A stretch of DNA of 43,616 nt from JACCTH01 sp050741915 (GTDB taxonomy: Bacteria; Actinomycetota; Acidimicrobiia; Spongiisociales; ZC4RG35): NCBI GenBank assembly GCA_050741915.1, contig JBOGEX010000016.1:1-43616 (forward strand). Direction: 5' to 3'. The notes beneath the pieces were generated by a model. The model was not told the origin of the DNA, searched no databases, and saw nothing but the letters and a program-made list of their open reading frames with translations. Below, piece by piece: positions 42,119 through 43,616 of the stretch. The stretch's first letter is position 1; the number at the start of each line of letters is the position of its first letter. Both the position numbers and the translations under genes were made by a program.

Positions 42119-42821
42119 CTCTCACCACCGCAAAACGGTCGTTGTCGTACTGGTCCTTGTGGAGGGCGACTCCGTGGCGCTCCTGTAGGTATGCACCCTG
42201 CGTCTCACCGATTTCGACCCACGCCTCCCCCCCTGGCGCCAACCAATCGTCGACGCTTTCGAGGATGCGGTCGATTGTCTCCGTTCCCAACGGTCCGGCG
42301 ACGAGAGCGGATCGGGGCTCGTGCCTGACGTCGATCGGGAGGTCGTCCCACTCGCCAACGGCGACATAGGGCGGATTGGCGACCACTAGGCCGATCGCAC
42401 CCCGGATATCGGCTGGCAGCGCCGCGAACAGATCGCCGTCGTACCACTCGATCTCGAGTCCGAGCCGCTCGCCATTCTGTCTTGCCATTGCCAAGGCAGC
42501 TGCGGAGATGTCGGTGGCAATCACCCGAGACGCCGGCCAGGCTGATTTCAGAAAGAGCGCTACCGCCCCAGAGCCGGTGCAGAGATCGACAACTACCCGC
42601 GGTCCGGGACTTCGTTTGCTCAACTGATCGGCGAGGTATTCGGTCTCGGGTCGAGGAATCAAGACCGTTTCGTTGACTGCCAACGTTAAGGGTCCGAACG
42701 CGGCCGTACGCTCGAGGTATTGGAGGGGATAGCCGTTCAATCGCAACCCCACCAATTCGTTCAACGGCCGCCCTTCCGTCGCCACCGCAGATAACCGGCG
42801 TAATTCGTGGGCCGGAATCAC
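42111..42821 (-). CDS. prmC: Peptide chain release factor N5-glutamine methyltransferase
   Basis: Methylates the GGQ glutamine of RF1 and RF2. It has LIPRPETEYLADQL, the SAM motif VVVDLCTGSGAVALFL and the catalytic NPPY at 149-152 (VANPPYVAVG). At 236 aa it lacks roughly 35-40 residues of the usual N-terminal helical domain. The start is GTG 42821 and an in-frame TAA sits 8 codons upstream, so no longer form is encoded. The catalytic domain is complete. Confidence 0.9.
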   Translation of the reverse strand: MIPAHELRRLSAVATEGRPLNELVGLRLNGYPLQYLERTAAFGPLTLAVNETVLIPRPETEYLADQLSKRSPGPRVVVDLCTGSGAVALFLKSAWPASRVIATDISAAALAMARQNGERLGLEIEWYDGDLFAALPADIRGAIGLVVANPPYVAVGEWDDLPIDVRHEPRSALVAGPLGTETIDRILESVDDWLAPGGEAWVEIGETQGAYLQERHGVALHKDQYDNDRFAVVRVD

Positions 42822-42882
42822 CGCGTGCCCAGACCTTCGTCGTTAACGTTCTGCCCGGCCATCGGAACCACATGGAGGGAAA

Positions 42883-43446
42883 ATGACCGATCCGGTAATG
42901 CCGCCCGATCCAATGCCACCTGTTGAACCCGCGCCCGCGCCACCACCGGCGCCAGCCGCTAGCGGGGCCGGTCGACCGGCTGATTTAGGACCTCGTTTTC
43001 TGGCTCGGCTCATTGACCACATTCTGTTGGCGATCGTGACCAGCGTCATCATCGTCCCCCTCCTCATCGCTAGCGCCTTCAGCGGTGTTGGAGCCGGCGG
43101 CTCCTTTGGGTTTGGCTTCGATTTTGGAGTGGGAACTCTGATTGCTTCGATCGTCACCGCCGCCATCACTATCGCCTACTTCGCCTTGATGGAGGCGAAT
43201 ATGGGCCAGACGGTAGGGAAGATGGCGTTGAGCCTTCGCACTGAAGGCCCAGGTGGCGCCAAGCCGACCATGGCCGAAGCCGTCAAGCGCAACGCTTGGT
43301 ATGCGCTGGCGATCATCCCCTTCATCGGCGGCCTCGCCCAGCTGGCGATTGCCATCTATATCGCTGTCACCATCAGCCAGTCGGTCGCCAAAGTCGGCTG
43401 GCACGACACCTTCGCCGGCGGCACCAGGGTGGTTACGACCAAATAG
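42883..43446 (+). CDS. RDD family membrane protein
   Basis: 187 aa. A Pro/Ala-rich cytoplasmic N-terminus (residues 1-30) is followed by RFLARLIDHILLAIV, the RDD-type opening of helix 1. Further helices lie around 85-103 and 140-165, with NMGQTVGKMALSLR between them and a GWHDTFAGGTRVV end typical of the family. Members are small integral membrane proteins, some acting in ion transport. ATG has GGAGGGAAA in front. It is divergent from prmC. Confidence 0.87.
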   Translation: MTDPVMPPDPMPPVEPAPAPPPAPAASGAGRPADLGPRFLARLIDHILLAIVTSVIIVPLLIASAFSGVGAGGSFGFGFDFGVGTLIASIVTAAITIAYFALMEANMGQTVGKMALSLRTEGPGGAKPTMAEAVKRNAWYALAIIPFIGGLAQLAIAIYIAVTISQSVAKVGWHDTFAGGTRVVTTK

Positions 43447-43457
43447 TCGCGCGTTCT

Positions 43458-43512
43458 CAGGGCTGTAGACGTTGTACAACAGCGTCTACAACCCTGGGAC
43501 GTAAATAGCCTT
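43458..43512. terminator. Long palindrome after the RDD gene, member of a repeat family
   Basis: Arms CAGGGCTGTAGAC (43458-43470) and GTCTACAACCCTG (43484-43496) pair with a single mismatch around GTTGTACAACAGC, itself palindromic. It is followed by GGGACGTAAATAG, the reverse complement of the end of the repeats at 24446 and 31713. It probably terminates the RDD transcript. The remaining 104 bp to the window edge show no gene. Confidence 0.7.
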
Positions 43513-43616
43513 CGCCGCAGCGGCGCGGACCATGACTCGGGACTCGACAAAACGCCTCTGACCAGGGAAGATAGCGCTTGCTGGGTTGCCCTTTGGTCGC
43601 AGGAGTCAGAGCCCGC

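Overview
The window is high-GC DNA with short intergenic gaps and many 1-8 nt stop/start overlaps. Nickel superoxide dismutase, a mycothiol-type PIG-L deacetylase, a DinB-type protein, fused KorAB and GTG/TTG starts suggest an actinomycete (Actinomycetota). An Acidimicrobiia-like environmental lineage is my guess, but no marker here proves the class.

Layout. 1-6.5 kb: methionyl-tRNA synthetase, a PGPGW membrane protein, divergent sodN/sodX, a tandem ACT protein, a DUF3048 lipoprotein and an amidase. 6.6-9.5 kb: korAB (2-oxoacid:ferredoxin oxidoreductase), closed by two tandem 46-bp hairpins. 9.6-13.9 kb, minus strand: gnd-zwf-histidine phosphatase (oxidative pentose phosphate pathway) and homogentisate dioxygenase. 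14-16 kb: a VOC protein, an AlkD-like protein, a small basic ORF and a CBS-pair protein. 16-21 kb, minus strand: a tightly overlapping run of DUF2087 regulator, O-methyltransferase, DinB, PIG-L deacetylase, methyltransferase and ABC-F ATPase.

21.4-25.4 kb is a decayed accessory segment. A 285-bp direct repeat (7 mismatches) flanks about 2.9 kb holding a truncated lipoprotein, a frameshifted Clp-N protein, a broken membrane protein and dispersed non-coding repeats. 25.1-28.8 kb, minus strand: a two-component system followed by two membrane proteins, the larger with a His/Met/Cys-rich extracytoplasmic domain. 28.9-31.3 kb: an SRPBCC protein, an HD-GYP protein with an Ig-like tail, and a small membrane protein. 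31.3-32.2 kb: a DUF417 pseudogene and more repeats. 32.2-39.2 kb, minus strand: a complete ATP synthase operon (atpZ-atpI-B-E-F-H-A-G-D-C) with a CRP/GlxR-like palindrome at its head. 39.4-43.6 kb: glyA, a lipoprotein, tsaC, prmC and an RDD membrane protein.

The most unusual signal is a non-coding element of about 107 bp present three times (24289-24396, 31921-32027, 39290-39396). Each copy has four 21-nt units that begin with an AAATTYGGT-like box. They are laid out as two direct then two inverted units with exact spacing 21-9-21-5/6-21-9-21. Two copies lie inside a 284-bp dispersed repeat in decayed regions. The third lies just upstream of the atp operon and keeps the box and the geometry, but carries a different 12-nt second half in its units.
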